From positions 62,001 through 126,000 of the forward strand of contig CAVQDO010000021.1 of the NCBI GenBank assembly GCA_963711255.1: a DNA stretch of 64,000 nucleotides, given 5' to 3'. Below are positions 18,470 through 26,478 of the stretch, one piece after another. Position 1 is the first letter of the stretch; each line of letters opens with the position of its first letter. A program made the translations under genes and the position numbers. The notes under the pieces are model-generated. The model did not search any database. It saw only the letters and a list, made by a program, of their open reading frames with translations, and was not told where the DNA came from. This DNA is from GCA-2746365 sp963711255 (lineage in GTDB: Bacteria > Pseudomonadota > Gammaproteobacteria > SZUA-229).

Positions 18470-20533
18470 ATGACACAGCCAAATGACACGCTATTGAATA
18501 AAGAAGGCAGCAGTGACGAACGCAGCTATGACTATAAAGATGTGCAAAGCTACCTGCAGGCAAATCTTGAGATCGAAAGCAACAGGCATCACATAGAGCA
18601 CAGCAAGCAACAGGTGGCCGAACTGGAACACAGTGAAGCCGTCGAGCTGTTCCAGAAACAGGCGGCATTACTGCAGAAGCACCTGGTGAGTGATCCAAAG
18701 TTTTTCCAGCAGATGTTCATCAACGATGGCAGCAACGCCATTACCTGGGAATTTCAGCAGGACGAGCTGAGTGAAAAATTCACCCACACCTTCTGGAACC
18801 TTTTGCTTAGAAACGATGATTTCAGTAGCCTGCTGCTGCGCTTTATCTGGAACCTGCCACTTAAACAAAAACGTAAATTCATACGTGCCATCGACAGACA
18901 CCTGTCAGCACGCTACCCCATGTTCAAGGGGCTCTCGGAAGGCTGGCCGGGTGAAAACAATATTGCACCCTATATACGTCCACCGAGTGAACGCAATGAA
19001 GACTTCGACCTGGTCAACCAGGGATACATCGGTTACATGGGTCTGGGCTACACTTTCCGTGAAGTCGAGATGCTGGTCTGGCTGGAAGTGCTGCGCGACA
19101 AACAGTGTGACGACAGACCCTGTGAAATAGGTATCCCCAGGGACGGTGCCGATAGCCATGCCGAAGCCGATGGCGGCTGCCCGGTGAAAATTCATATCCC
19201 GGAGATGCTGCACCTGATCGGTGAAGGTAAATTCAAGCAGGCGTTTGATCTGATCAAGGAATCCAATCCTTTGCCCAATGTTACCGGCCGTGTCTGCCCC
19301 CAGGAAATCCAGTGCCAGGGCGTGTGTACACTGAACAAGCGACCTATCGAGATTGGACAGATCGAGTGGTATCTGCCACAGAGCGAAAAGGTACTCAATC
19401 CGGATGATGATTTTACAGTAGATGATTTTGAAAATCCCTGGGCGAAAGCAGAAAAACCGCCTGTCGCTATCGTCGGTTCCGGTCCCGCCGGAATGATCAA
19501 TGCCTACCTGCTGGCAAAGGAAGGTTACCCGGTTACCGTTTTTGAAGCCTTCCATGAGCTTGGCGGTGTATTACGTTACGGCATCCCCGAATTTCGCTTG
19601 CCTAACGAGCTGATCGACGATGTCGCGAAAAAGATTACTGCCCTTGGCGGCAAGTTTGTTACCAATTTTATCGTTGGCAAAACCACCACACTCGAAGCGC
19701 TGAAACGCGCCGGTTTCTGGAAAATATTTATCGGTACCGGTGCCGGCCTGCCCCGTTTTATGAACGTACCGGGCGAACACATGAATGGCATTCTTTCAGC
19801 CAACGAGTTTCTTACCCGCGTCAACCTGATGAAAGCCCACCTGGAAGATTATGAAACACCGCTGCCGAAAGTCAGGGGTAAACAGGTCATTGTTATCGGC
19901 GGCGGCAATACCGCGATGGACGCTGCGCGTACTGCCCGCCGACTGGGCGGCAACGTCACCATCGTTTATCGCCGTACCAAGGAAGAGATGCCGGTGCGTG
20001 TTGAAGAACTGCACCATGCGACCGAAGAAGATATCCAGCTGAAAGAGCTGCGCGCACCGCGTGAGTTCACCGGCAGCGACAAAACGCATTTCGTCACCCA
20101 TACCACCCTTGACGTGATGCAGCTGGGCGAGCCGGATGCTTCGGGTCGCCGGCGCCCCGTGGTAACCGGCGAAACGGAAGAGATGAAAGTTGATCTTGTC
20201 ATCATGGCACTGGGCAACGCATCGAACCCTATCGTCAAAGATGCAGAACCTGAACTTAAAACCAGCAAATGGGGAACCATCGAAGTTCGCACCGGTTCAC
20301 AGGAAACATCGATGGATAATGTCTATACCGGTGGTGATGCCAATCGCGGCGGCTCTACCGCCATCAAGGCTGCAGGTGATGGCATGCAGGCAGCAAAACA
20401 GATAGACAGCGATATTCCCGTTCACTGCAGGCGAAATCAAATCGCTGGTAGCAACAGCCGAAGCTTATACAAAGAAGGGGCAGGCACCACAGCGTATCCT
20501 GGAAAAAACCGAACTGGCAGAGGCTGTGGTTGA
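18470..20533 (+). CDS. NfnB/GltD-like FAD- and NAD(P)-binding flavoprotein, 5' part of an apparently frameshifted fusion
   Basis: The ATG at 18470 follows GTGAGG by six bases, and the frame ends at 20533 (687 residues). Residues about 1-190 are a helical region with no recognised family. Then comes a Cys motif region (CPQEIQCQGVC near 277), an FAD Rossmann fold (VAIVGSGPAGM near 340) and an NADPH-binding fold (VIVIGGGNTAMDAARTARR near 475), as in the GltD/NfnB family. The last about 38 residues look out of frame. Dropping one C from the CCC at 20417-20419 continues directly into the next frame, giving one protein of about 967 residues. It likely moves electrons between NAD(P)H and the ferredoxin/PFOR system. 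It is not a genuine glutamate synthase subunit, as no large subunit is nearby. Confidence 0.8.
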   Translation: MTQPNDTLLNKEGSSDERSYDYKDVQSYLQANLEIESNRHHIEHSKQQVAELEHSEAVELFQKQAALLQKHLVSDPKFFQQMFINDGSNAITWEFQQDELSEKFTHTFWNLLLRNDDFSSLLLRFIWNLPLKQKRKFIRAIDRHLSARYPMFKGLSEGWPGENNIAPYIRPPSERNEDFDLVNQGYIGYMGLGYTFREVEMLVWLEVLRDKQCDDRPCEIGIPRDGADSHAEADGGCPVKIHIPEMLHLIGEGKFKQAFDLIKESNPLPNVTGRVCPQEIQCQGVCTLNKRPIEIGQIEWYLPQSEKVLNPDDDFTVDDFENPWAKAEKPPVAIVGSGPAGMINAYLLAKEGYPVTVFEAFHELGGVLRYGIPEFRLPNELIDDVAKKITALGGKFVTNFIVGKTTTLEALKRAGFWKIFIGTGAGLPRFMNVPGEHMNGILSANEFLTRVNLMKAHLEDYETPLPKVRGKQVIVIGGGNTAMDAARTARRLGGNVTIVYRRTKEEMPVRVEELHHATEEDIQLKELRAPREFTGSDKTHFVTHTTLDVMQLGEPDASGRRRPVVTGETEEMKVDLVIMALGNASNPIVKDAEPELKTSKWGTIEVRTGSQETSMDNVYTGGDANRGGSTAIKAAGDGMQAAKQIDSDIPVHCRRNQIAGSNSRSLYKEGAGTTAYPGKNRTGRGCG

Positions 20534-21374
20534 ACTCGTGGTCTACTCACCACTAATCGCAAAAGCCGCTCGAGCTGGACAGTTCATCCGTGTACTGGCC
20601 TGGGATAAGGGTGAACTGGTGCCAATGACGCTGGCGGACTGGGACCGTAAAAATGGCACCATTACCCTGGTCATACAGGGACTGGGAAGCAGCTCGATGA
20701 TGATCAACAAGATGCAGGTGGGCGATGCTTTTGCCGGCATCGCCGGTCCGCTTGGCCTGCCCAGTAATCTTCACCGTTACGACAATGGCGAAACGGTAGT
20801 CTTTACCGCCGGTGGTGTTGGCCTGCCACCGGTCTATCCGATCATGCGCGAACACCTGCGTATGGGTAACCATGTCACCCTGATAGCAGGCTTCCGTAAC
20901 AAAGATATGATGTTCTGGGAGGAAGCGGACAAACGCGTCGGTTTGTTACAGGCTGAATACCCGGATCTGCTGGATGTAATCTACACCACCAATGATGGCA
21001 GTTTCGGCATCAAGGATTTTGTTACCGGTCCACTCGAAGAAATGTTGAATAATATGCAAAATGGCAGCGGCCGGCCTGTTGGCGAAGTCGTTACTATCGG
21101 CCCGCCGATGATGATGCGTGCTGTCAGCGACCTGACCAAACCTTATGGCGTGAAAACAGTAGCAAGCCTTAACTCCATCATGGTCGATGCTACCGGCATG
21201 TGCGGCGCCTGCATGGTGCCGGTGAATATCGACGGCAAGATGGTACGCAAGCATGCCTGTATTGACGGCCCGGAGCTGGATGCCCATATTATTGACTGGG
21301 ACAAGTTTCTGCCAAGATTCCTGCAATTCAAAAAACAGGAAAGTGAAAACCTGGTGCGTCACGGATTTAGCTGA
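20526..21374 (+). CDS. NfnA-like FAD/[2Fe-2S] ferredoxin-NAD(P)+ reductase module, 3' part of the apparent frameshifted fusion
   Basis: The nominal frame begins at a GTG (20526) without a ribosome site, but it is open upstream to 20406. The upstream codons (beginning PFTAGEIK) look like real protein. The module has the flavin/NAD-binding reductase fold with GGVGLPPVYPI (NAD(P) site) and the C-terminal cluster motif MCGACMVPV followed by HACIDGPELDAH. This matches the alpha subunit of NfnAB and sulfide dehydrogenase SudB. In NfnAB these two subunits bifurcate electrons between NADH, NADPH and ferredoxin. Here they appear to be one polypeptide next to a giant PFOR. Read separately, this piece is probably not translated efficiently. 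Confidence 0.8.
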   Translation: MVELVVYSPLIAKAARAGQFIRVLAWDKGELVPMTLADWDRKNGTITLVIQGLGSSSMMINKMQVGDAFAGIAGPLGLPSNLHRYDNGETVVFTAGGVGLPPVYPIMREHLRMGNHVTLIAGFRNKDMMFWEEADKRVGLLQAEYPDLLDVIYTTNDGSFGIKDFVTGPLEEMLNNMQNGSGRPVGEVVTIGPPMMMRAVSDLTKPYGVKTVASLNSIMVDATGMCGACMVPVNIDGKMVRKHACIDGPELDAHIIDWDKFLPRFLQFKKQESENLVRHGFS

Positions 21375-21663
21375 GGCAACAACAACTGGTAGCTTTTCTG
21401 TAGACCCTGTCTACAGCAATTTCATTACAGTATTCTCTACCATCATCGCTTCAATGAGATAATTAAGGCGTCACCGAGCGCCCCTGCACGTCCCGAAAAT
21501 GCCTCTCAGCATCAACAGCAGAGCACAAAACAACAATGCGTTTACGCCCGGCCAACAATATATGTAAAATTATCTCCATAATTTACAATTTAAATCAATT
21601 ATTATGTTTTTTTACACTTTACTATTGCCGAATTATGTTTTATCGTAGCTGAAATGTGTTTTT
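21375..21663. other. Intergenic region after the PFOR-reductase operon
   Basis: This gap of about 290 bases contains a perfect 8-bp hairpin (CTGTAGAC-CCT-GTCTACAG, 21398-21416) 23 bases after the reductase stop codon. It is followed by CAATTTCATT rather than a clean T run, so it may be a weak terminator or an RNA-stabilising hairpin. Downstream is AT-rich sequence, likely the promoter of the next small gene. No other element was seen. Confidence 0.5.
21398..21416 (+). terminator. Candidate terminator hairpin after the NfnA-like gene
   Basis: The hairpin has a perfect 8-bp stem and a 3-base loop just downstream of the operon's last stop codon. The T tract is poor, so rho-independent function is uncertain. 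Confidence 0.4.
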
Positions 21664-21675
21664 TTGAAACAATCG

Positions 21676-21984
21676 ATGGCAATGATTAATTCAATAAAAA
21701 CAGGAAATGAATTACCAAAACACCTGACAGACGATTGCGACATGCTTATACAACTTACCCACTTACCCAGCAATTACACTAACGATGACATTGATACTCT
21801 GTTGTGCCACATGAAATATATCAATTGTATTCATTTGAAAACCGAGCCTGAGCATGATGAAGCATCGGCATGGATAGAACTGGAATGCAGTCGCGTTGGT
21901 GTTAATGCCATATGCGGAATACTTAATGGAAGATACATTAATGGCCATCATATCTCTGCCTATCCTTCACTGTACTCACATTAA
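21676..21984 (+). CDS. Small protein resembling a single divergent RNA-recognition motif (RRM)
   Basis: The frame is open from a TTG at 21664; ATGs at 21676 and 21682 are better starts, so the protein has about 100-106 residues. The pattern fits beta-alpha-beta-beta-alpha-beta: an RNP2-like strand (MLIQLTHLP), helix (YTNDDIDTLLCHM), an RNP1-position strand (ASAWIELEC) lacking the usual aromatic residues, and a terminal GILNGRYINGHHISAYP segment that closely mimics the L-NG-x-x-I-x-G-x-x-I of RRMs. RNA binding is inference, because the key RNP1 aromatics are missing. It is isolated between two operons. Confidence 0.5.
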   Translation: MAMINSIKTGNELPKHLTDDCDMLIQLTHLPSNYTNDDIDTLLCHMKYINCIHLKTEPEHDEASAWIELECSRVGVNAICGILNGRYINGHHISAYPSLYSH

Positions 21985-22124
21985 ACTTTCACACACTAGC
22001 CGATAAGGTTTTTAGTCACTTATTATTTATTGTTTTTAATTGACATAAAACAAACTTCTTACAGCGTGCTTACTCTACAATCTGCATGTAAATTATTGCA
22101 CCAGTCGTTATCGCGAGGGATATT

Positions 22125-22451
22125 ATGGCAACCAGCAAAAAGAAAACTGTGAAAAAAAAATCCGCAAACATAGCTAAAAAGAAAACCGTCAAGAAAAAAG
22201 TTATTTCTTTAAAAACACCAGCAAAAAAATCAGCCGCGCCAAAAGCGAAAGCGAAAGTAAAAACAAAGGCAAAAGCGAAAACAGCCAGACCAAAAAGCGG
22301 CAAGATAAAAGTCACTCCAGAGCAGCACCACAAAATGATCTGTGAAGCCGCTTATTATATTTCGCTGGAACGTACTCACGAAACGGTCAACCCGACGGAA
22401 GACTGGTTACAGGCTGAAGCAGCGATCAACAAAATCTGCAGCATTAGCTAG
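22125..22451 (+). CDS. Lysine/alanine-rich basic tail plus DUF2934 domain protein
   Basis: This is a 108-residue protein. The first about 65 residues are almost entirely Lys, Ala, Val and Thr repeats (KAKAK, KKTVKKK), like histone H1-type or AlgP-type DNA-binding tails. The last about 43 residues (beginning VTPEQHHKMICEAAYYI and ending EDWLQAEAAI) match the short DUF2934 module. A role in nucleoid or nucleic-acid binding is inferred from the charge. The ATG at 22125 follows GCGAGGGATATT, a plausible ribosome site. It converges on the amylosucrase gene. Confidence 0.75.
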   Translation: MATSKKKTVKKKSANIAKKKTVKKKVISLKTPAKKSAAPKAKAKVKTKAKAKTARPKSGKIKVTPEQHHKMICEAAYYISLERTHETVNPTEDWLQAEAAINKICSIS

Positions 22452-22532
22452 CAGACACAGTTAATAGAAGCTAAATATCTTTTACCACAGATTAGGGCAG
22501 GGATGCCCGTAAGTAGAGTAACGCAGGAGCTT

Positions 22533-22552
22533 TTCTCTGCGCCTCTGCGGTA
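22533..22552. repeat. Partial copy of a GC-rich dispersed repeat
   Basis: TCTCTGCGCCTCTGCGGTAA, in the convergent gap between the DUF2934 gene and amylosucrase, is nearly the same as the right end of the composite inverted repeat at 24633-24729. This indicates a dispersed repeat family in this genome. Confidence 0.55.
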
Positions 22553-22579
22553 AAACGTTTCTATAGTTAATAGCAACCG

Positions 22580-24535
22580 TTAACGCGCCTGTATCCAGTA
22601 AAAGTGATACGGCGGCACGACCAGTGCATTTTTAAACATCGCCGGTTTTTCACCGCTGTATAAATCGTATAACTGCTGCTGTTGCATAAAGCCCAGGCCC
22701 TGCAAACTATCAAACTCCATGTGTTGCGGATGCGCATCGAAATTTCCGACAACAAGTACCCGGTCTGAAACATGCAGATGATTGACACGGCAGAAAGCAA
22801 ATAAATGCGGGTTGCCGGTATCACGCAATTCTCGATTGTTAAAATCAGCGAATGCCGGCGTATCCTTGCGAACCGATATCATTTTTTTCAGAGCCATAAA
22901 AATGCGGTTTTCTACCGTATTAGGCCTGTTTCGAAGTTCAGCTTTTTCCCAGTCAAATGTTGGCCGATGCATCCAGCGGGTATCACCTGATTTGCGCTCA
23001 TCCTCAATGTACCTGTAATCATTGGTAGTACCGATTTCATCGCCGTAGTAAAGCAATGGAATACCGCCAAACGACATAATCATTCCATGCAACAGGATAA
23101 TCACTTTAATGGCATCGTCAATTTCTTTTGGATCGCCTTTTTCAATCGCAGTTTCAAGACCAACCAGGGATGCCAGTGAACCTGAAATTCGGGCATCGCC
23201 GGTTTTTGTATTATGCCCGAAAGGTTTCCCCCTGGCCGCAGAGTCATTAAACACGCCAGTGAAATAATCAAGCAAAAACCGGCGATGCGATGTCGGCTCA
23301 AATCCTGCCATGCGAATATCGGCGTCATCAAAACCAAGTCCGATATCATCATGACAGCGGACGTAGTTCAGCCAGGTCGCGCGTTCAAGCTTATCAGGCA
23401 GGCTCTTGATTCCCTGGTCTAAAAGTTTTGTACTTTTAGTCGCAACCGCATCCCACAAAAGCGACATGAACGTTGCGTTATAGGCTATCTCGCACTCTTT
23501 GGCATTGATTGCATCTTCACCAAAATACTTCGCCACTTCGACCGGTGCAACAATGGCCTCAGCAATAAACAGAACACCCGGCGCGGTAACCTGGCAGCAG
23601 TCTTTCATCAGTTGCAGTATTAAGTGTGCTTCGTGTTCATTCTGGCAGGTACTGCCGATTTTTTTCCAGAGAAAGGCAACCGCGTCCAGACGCACAATAT
23701 CAGCTCCATGGTTCGCCCAGAACAGAATCACGTCCATCATTTCGATGAATACTGCCGGATTGCTGTAGTTCAGGTCCCACTGGTAGTTTTTAAATACCGT
23801 CATTACCCATTTATCCATTCCAGCAATCCAGGTGAAATTCCCTGAAGCTGTGTCCGGGAAAATTTCAGGCATGGTTTCTTCAAACATGTCCGGAATTTCA
23901 CGATTCGGAAAGACATAATAATAATCCTGGTATTTTTCATCTCCCTGGCTGGCCTTTACTGCCCATTCATGTTCATTCGAGGTGTGATTAAGCACAACAT
24001 CAAGCGTCAGCAGGATGTCACGCTTGCTGAGCTCATTAGCAAGCTTATCAAGGTCTTCCATACTGCCAACACGTGAATCGACTTTACGGAAATTGCTAAT
24101 CGCATAACCGCCATCACTATGACCGTCAGGACATTCCATAATGGGCATCACATGTATCATGTTGATACCGAGGTTCTGAAAATAAGATATCTTTGATTTT
24201 AGTTTTTTCAGGTCTCCGGCAAAACCATCACTGTACAATGCCATGCCTGTCCATTTCTGGCTAAGAAACCAGTTATGGTCTTCTTCACGTTCGATATCTT
24301 TTTGCTTGAGTTCATCATTGCGTAAGATGTATTGCCTGGCCATGGTTTCAACCAGGCGTTGCGCCTGTTCGTTAAAGTCATCGCGCTCACCATACAGCCG
24401 GTAAAACAAAGAATAAATCGAGTAGAAATTTGCCCCGAGGCGAGTATAAAAATGACGCAGGTCTTTACTCTTGATATCTGGATTCAAGTTAATCAGTATT
24501 TCATTAAGTAAAGAATGTGATACTTGTTCGTACAT
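22580..24535 (-). CDS. ams: Amylosucrase (GH13_4)
   Basis: This 651-residue cytosolic glycoside hydrolase family 13 enzyme transfers glucose from sucrose onto alpha-1,4-glucan (glycogen), releasing fructose. The (beta/alpha)8 barrel carries the catalytic Asp in RLDAVAFLWK (about 287), the Glu in FIAEAIVAP (about 325) and the transition-state Asp in CHDDIGLGF (about 396). These positions are close to the 286/328/393 set of the Neisseria enzyme. It is last in the carbohydrate gene row, 206 bases after scrK, with a composite inverted repeat between. With sps, spp and scrK it forms the sucrose make-and-recycle set described in methanotrophs and ammonia oxidisers. Confidence 0.93.
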   Translation of the reverse strand: MYEQVSHSLLNEILINLNPDIKSKDLRHFYTRLGANFYSIYSLFYRLYGERDDFNEQAQRLVETMARQYILRNDELKQKDIEREEDHNWFLSQKWTGMALYSDGFAGDLKKLKSKISYFQNLGINMIHVMPIMECPDGHSDGGYAISNFRKVDSRVGSMEDLDKLANELSKRDILLTLDVVLNHTSNEHEWAVKASQGDEKYQDYYYVFPNREIPDMFEETMPEIFPDTASGNFTWIAGMDKWVMTVFKNYQWDLNYSNPAVFIEMMDVILFWANHGADIVRLDAVAFLWKKIGSTCQNEHEAHLILQLMKDCCQVTAPGVLFIAEAIVAPVEVAKYFGEDAINAKECEIAYNATFMSLLWDAVATKSTKLLDQGIKSLPDKLERATWLNYVRCHDDIGLGFDDADIRMAGFEPTSHRRFLLDYFTGVFNDSAARGKPFGHNTKTGDARISGSLASLVGLETAIEKGDPKEIDDAIKVIILLHGMIMSFGGIPLLYYGDEIGTTNDYRYIEDERKSGDTRWMHRPTFDWEKAELRNRPNTVENRIFMALKKMISVRKDTPAFADFNNRELRDTGNPHLFAFCRVNHLHVSDRVLVVGNFDAHPQHMEFDSLQGLGFMQQQQLYDLYSGEKPAMFKNALVVPPYHFYWIQAR

Positions 24536-24632
24536 GTCATTTAATCTCGATCATCATGTTTAAAATTTTTTTTAATTGATTATAGCCTGTCTGCTAATAC
24601 TGGTGTTTTTGTGTCAGCTATAAAAAACAACT

Positions 24633-24729
24633 CACCGCGGAGGCGCAGAGAAAAACTTTTTATTGTTAACTGCGCCTGCGGCGCAGTTAACAAAAATAAA
24701 ACTCTGCGTCTCCGCGTCTCTGCGGTGAA
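24633..24729. repeat. Composite inverted repeat (bidirectional hairpin element) between scrK and ams
   Basis: A core hairpin has a perfect 12-bp stem (24665-24676 with 24680-24691, 3-base loop), flanked by A/T runs on both sides. An outer 14-base arm (24637-24650) pairs with 24702-24715 with one mismatch. The structure could act as a terminator or processing element lowering ams expression. Its ends resemble the repeat at 22533-22552, so it may also be a miniature mobile or REP-like element. Confidence 0.75.
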
Positions 24730-24741
24730 CGCTTTTATCTG

Positions 24742-25635
24742 TCACAAGCACCAGCCAGCAACAATCTCACGATAAAACCCGGGATCATGCACTGTTGCGC
24801 CCTGCTGCCCTACTACCAGTGATGCGAAATCCTGGGCACGCCGCAAAGTCTGTTCAAGTGGCCATTGCAGCGAAAGACCCAGGATTAGTACCGAGGTAAA
24901 AGCATCCCCCGCACCGACGGTATCTACCACTTTGAGTGTTTGTGACGGTTTAACTTTCGCGTAGTCACCTGTATCGGTCAATACAAAAGCACCCTGCGCA
25001 CCCAGTGTAATAATGATGCCTTTTAGATTATGTGCGTTGATGAAAGCATTCGCCTGTGATTTCATCTCCCCGTTAGTACCGCCAAGCTGCATCAGTTCAT
25101 CTTCATTGAGTTTGACCCAGTCGGCATCATCTGCCAGTTGCAGTACGTATTCTTTTGTCCACCATGGATCGCGCAGGTTTACATCCATGAATACCGTACC
25201 TGCATGCCGCGCTTTCAAAGTTGACAATGTTTTTCGTGAAACCGCATTACGCAAAGCCAGCGATCCATGGTACAGCAGGCTGCCATCCGCAAAGTCAGGT
25301 AATAATTCTGCATCGATATAATCATAAGCCCGGTGTTCAACAATAGTGTAATGCGGCTCGCCGTCATCAAACACGATATCAACACTGCCTGTCGGATGTT
25401 CAGCATCAATCTGCAGGCCTGCAGTATTCATCTTCCAGCTTCGCATTGCGGCCATTACCTGTTTGCCAGGCCCATCATCACCGACCCTGGAAACCATTAG
25501 CGGTGACAGGGCAAATGCCTGTAAATGCCAGGCAACATTAAAAGGCGCACCACCCAGCACAGAATTACCATCTGGGAAGCAGTCAAACAACACTTCACCA
25601 AATATTACTGGTGCAATCTGTTTATTTTTATTCAT
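24742..25635 (-). CDS. scrK: PfkB-family sugar kinase, probable fructokinase
   Basis: This 297-residue ribokinase-fold enzyme has the N-terminal FGEVLFDCFPDG segment, the GGAPFNVAWHL signature and the C-terminal DTVGAGDAFTSVL anion-hole/catalytic-Asp motif (about residue 240). Its place between spp and ams makes fructose the obvious substrate: fructose released by amylosucrase is phosphorylated to fructose-6-phosphate, which feeds back to sucrose-phosphate synthase. PfkB specificity cannot be proven from sequence, so another hexose kinase role is possible. Confidence 0.85.
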   Translation of the reverse strand: MNKNKQIAPVIFGEVLFDCFPDGNSVLGGAPFNVAWHLQAFALSPLMVSRVGDDGPGKQVMAAMRSWKMNTAGLQIDAEHPTGSVDIVFDDGEPHYTIVEHRAYDYIDAELLPDFADGSLLYHGSLALRNAVSRKTLSTLKARHAGTVFMDVNLRDPWWTKEYVLQLADDADWVKLNEDELMQLGGTNGEMKSQANAFINAHNLKGIIITLGAQGAFVLTDTGDYAKVKPSQTLKVVDTVGAGDAFTSVLILGLSLQWPLEQTLRRAQDFASLVVGQQGATVHDPGFYREIVAGWCL

Positions 25636-25647
25636 CCTGGCAGGCCA

Positions 25648-26478
25648 TTAGTTCATTTCATCAGGCAAATAATGTGCAATCCCTTCCAGTATACCAGCAC
25701 AGTAATTGCCGTTCATGCCCTGGTAGCCACCTGTTGCGATATACAATGAGTCACACTCTCCCATCTGCATTGCCATCTTCCTGGCTTTTTGCCGAACCTC
25801 GTCACTGGCATTGGCTACCAGCACTGAATTAATAGGACTAATCAATACTGTCATGTCGTTACCGCTATCACCGGCAAAAACCGTGTTAGCAAGGCTGTAA
25901 TCCAGCCTTTCCATGAGGAACTCAATGGCATGCCGCTTGCCTGCACTGGCAGGCAATACATCCAGCAATCCTGTTGCGGCCGGCTCATCAATGCTCCAGA
26001 TCAAACTCGCCCGGATATGCTGATTGAGAAGAATGGAGTGCATACTGGACATCAGCGCTTCGTGCTCAATATCGAGCGGCACATAATAGCTGAGCTTGTA
26101 GCTGTTTTGCTTGGCCGCTTCCTGCAGCCTGAGTGATGCCAGTTCACTAAATAAATTATGCAGGTCATCATGAGACTTACCTGCCCAGTCCGGTGCGATC
26201 TGCTGCTGCCATTGCTGCCAGGGTTTCCAGTCAGCCTGCTCGATCTTGTATATTGTCGAGCCAACATCGGCGATGACATAGTCAGGTTGCGGCAACAAAT
26301 ACTCATCAATCGCCTGTTGTACAAGCCCCTGGTCACGGCCAGTAACATAAACCAGGGAAACGCCCGGCTGAGTTACGAATTGGTTAAACCTGTCACGCGC
26401 CCCCGGCGATTCGAGTTGAGGCCCGTTGGGCAAAAGCGTTCTATCCAGATCAGTACATAATAGTAATCTGGCTGACAT
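25648..26478 (-). CDS. spp: Sucrose-6-phosphate phosphatase (HAD superfamily IIB)
   Basis: This 276-residue HAD phosphatase removes phosphate from sucrose-6-phosphate. Motif I is CTDLDRTLLP (about residue 8). The VYVTGR motif II, the cap domain and motif IV GDSGNDMTVLI near the C terminus are present. I prefer the ATG at 26478, which overlaps the TGA of sps (TGATG) and is preceded by AAGGTG, over a TTG six codons earlier. Coupling to sps supports the assigned substrate over mannosyl-3-phosphoglycerate. Confidence 0.9.
   Translation of the reverse strand: MSARLLLCTDLDRTLLPNGPQLESPGARDRFNQFVTQPGVSLVYVTGRDQGLVQQAIDEYLLPQPDYVIADVGSTIYKIEQADWKPWQQWQQQIAPDWAGKSHDDLHNLFSELASLRLQEAAKQNSYKLSYYVPLDIEHEALMSSMHSILLNQHIRASLIWSIDEPAATGLLDVLPASAGKRHAIEFLMERLDYSLANTVFAGDSGNDMTVLISPINSVLVANASDEVRQKARKMAMQMGECDSLYIATGGYQGMNGNYCAGILEGIAHYLPDEMN

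Noticed and set aside
18470..20533. Glutamate synthase small subunit (GltD)
   Set aside because: No GltB partner is nearby, the protein has an extra N-terminal domain and is joined to an NfnA-like module next to PFOR, so an electron-transfer role fits better.
22125..22330. Minus-strand Phe/Ala-rich ORF opposite the lysine-rich gene
   Set aside because: It is the antisense shadow of the Lys/Ala repeats. The plus-strand frame has a ribosome site and a DUF2934 domain.
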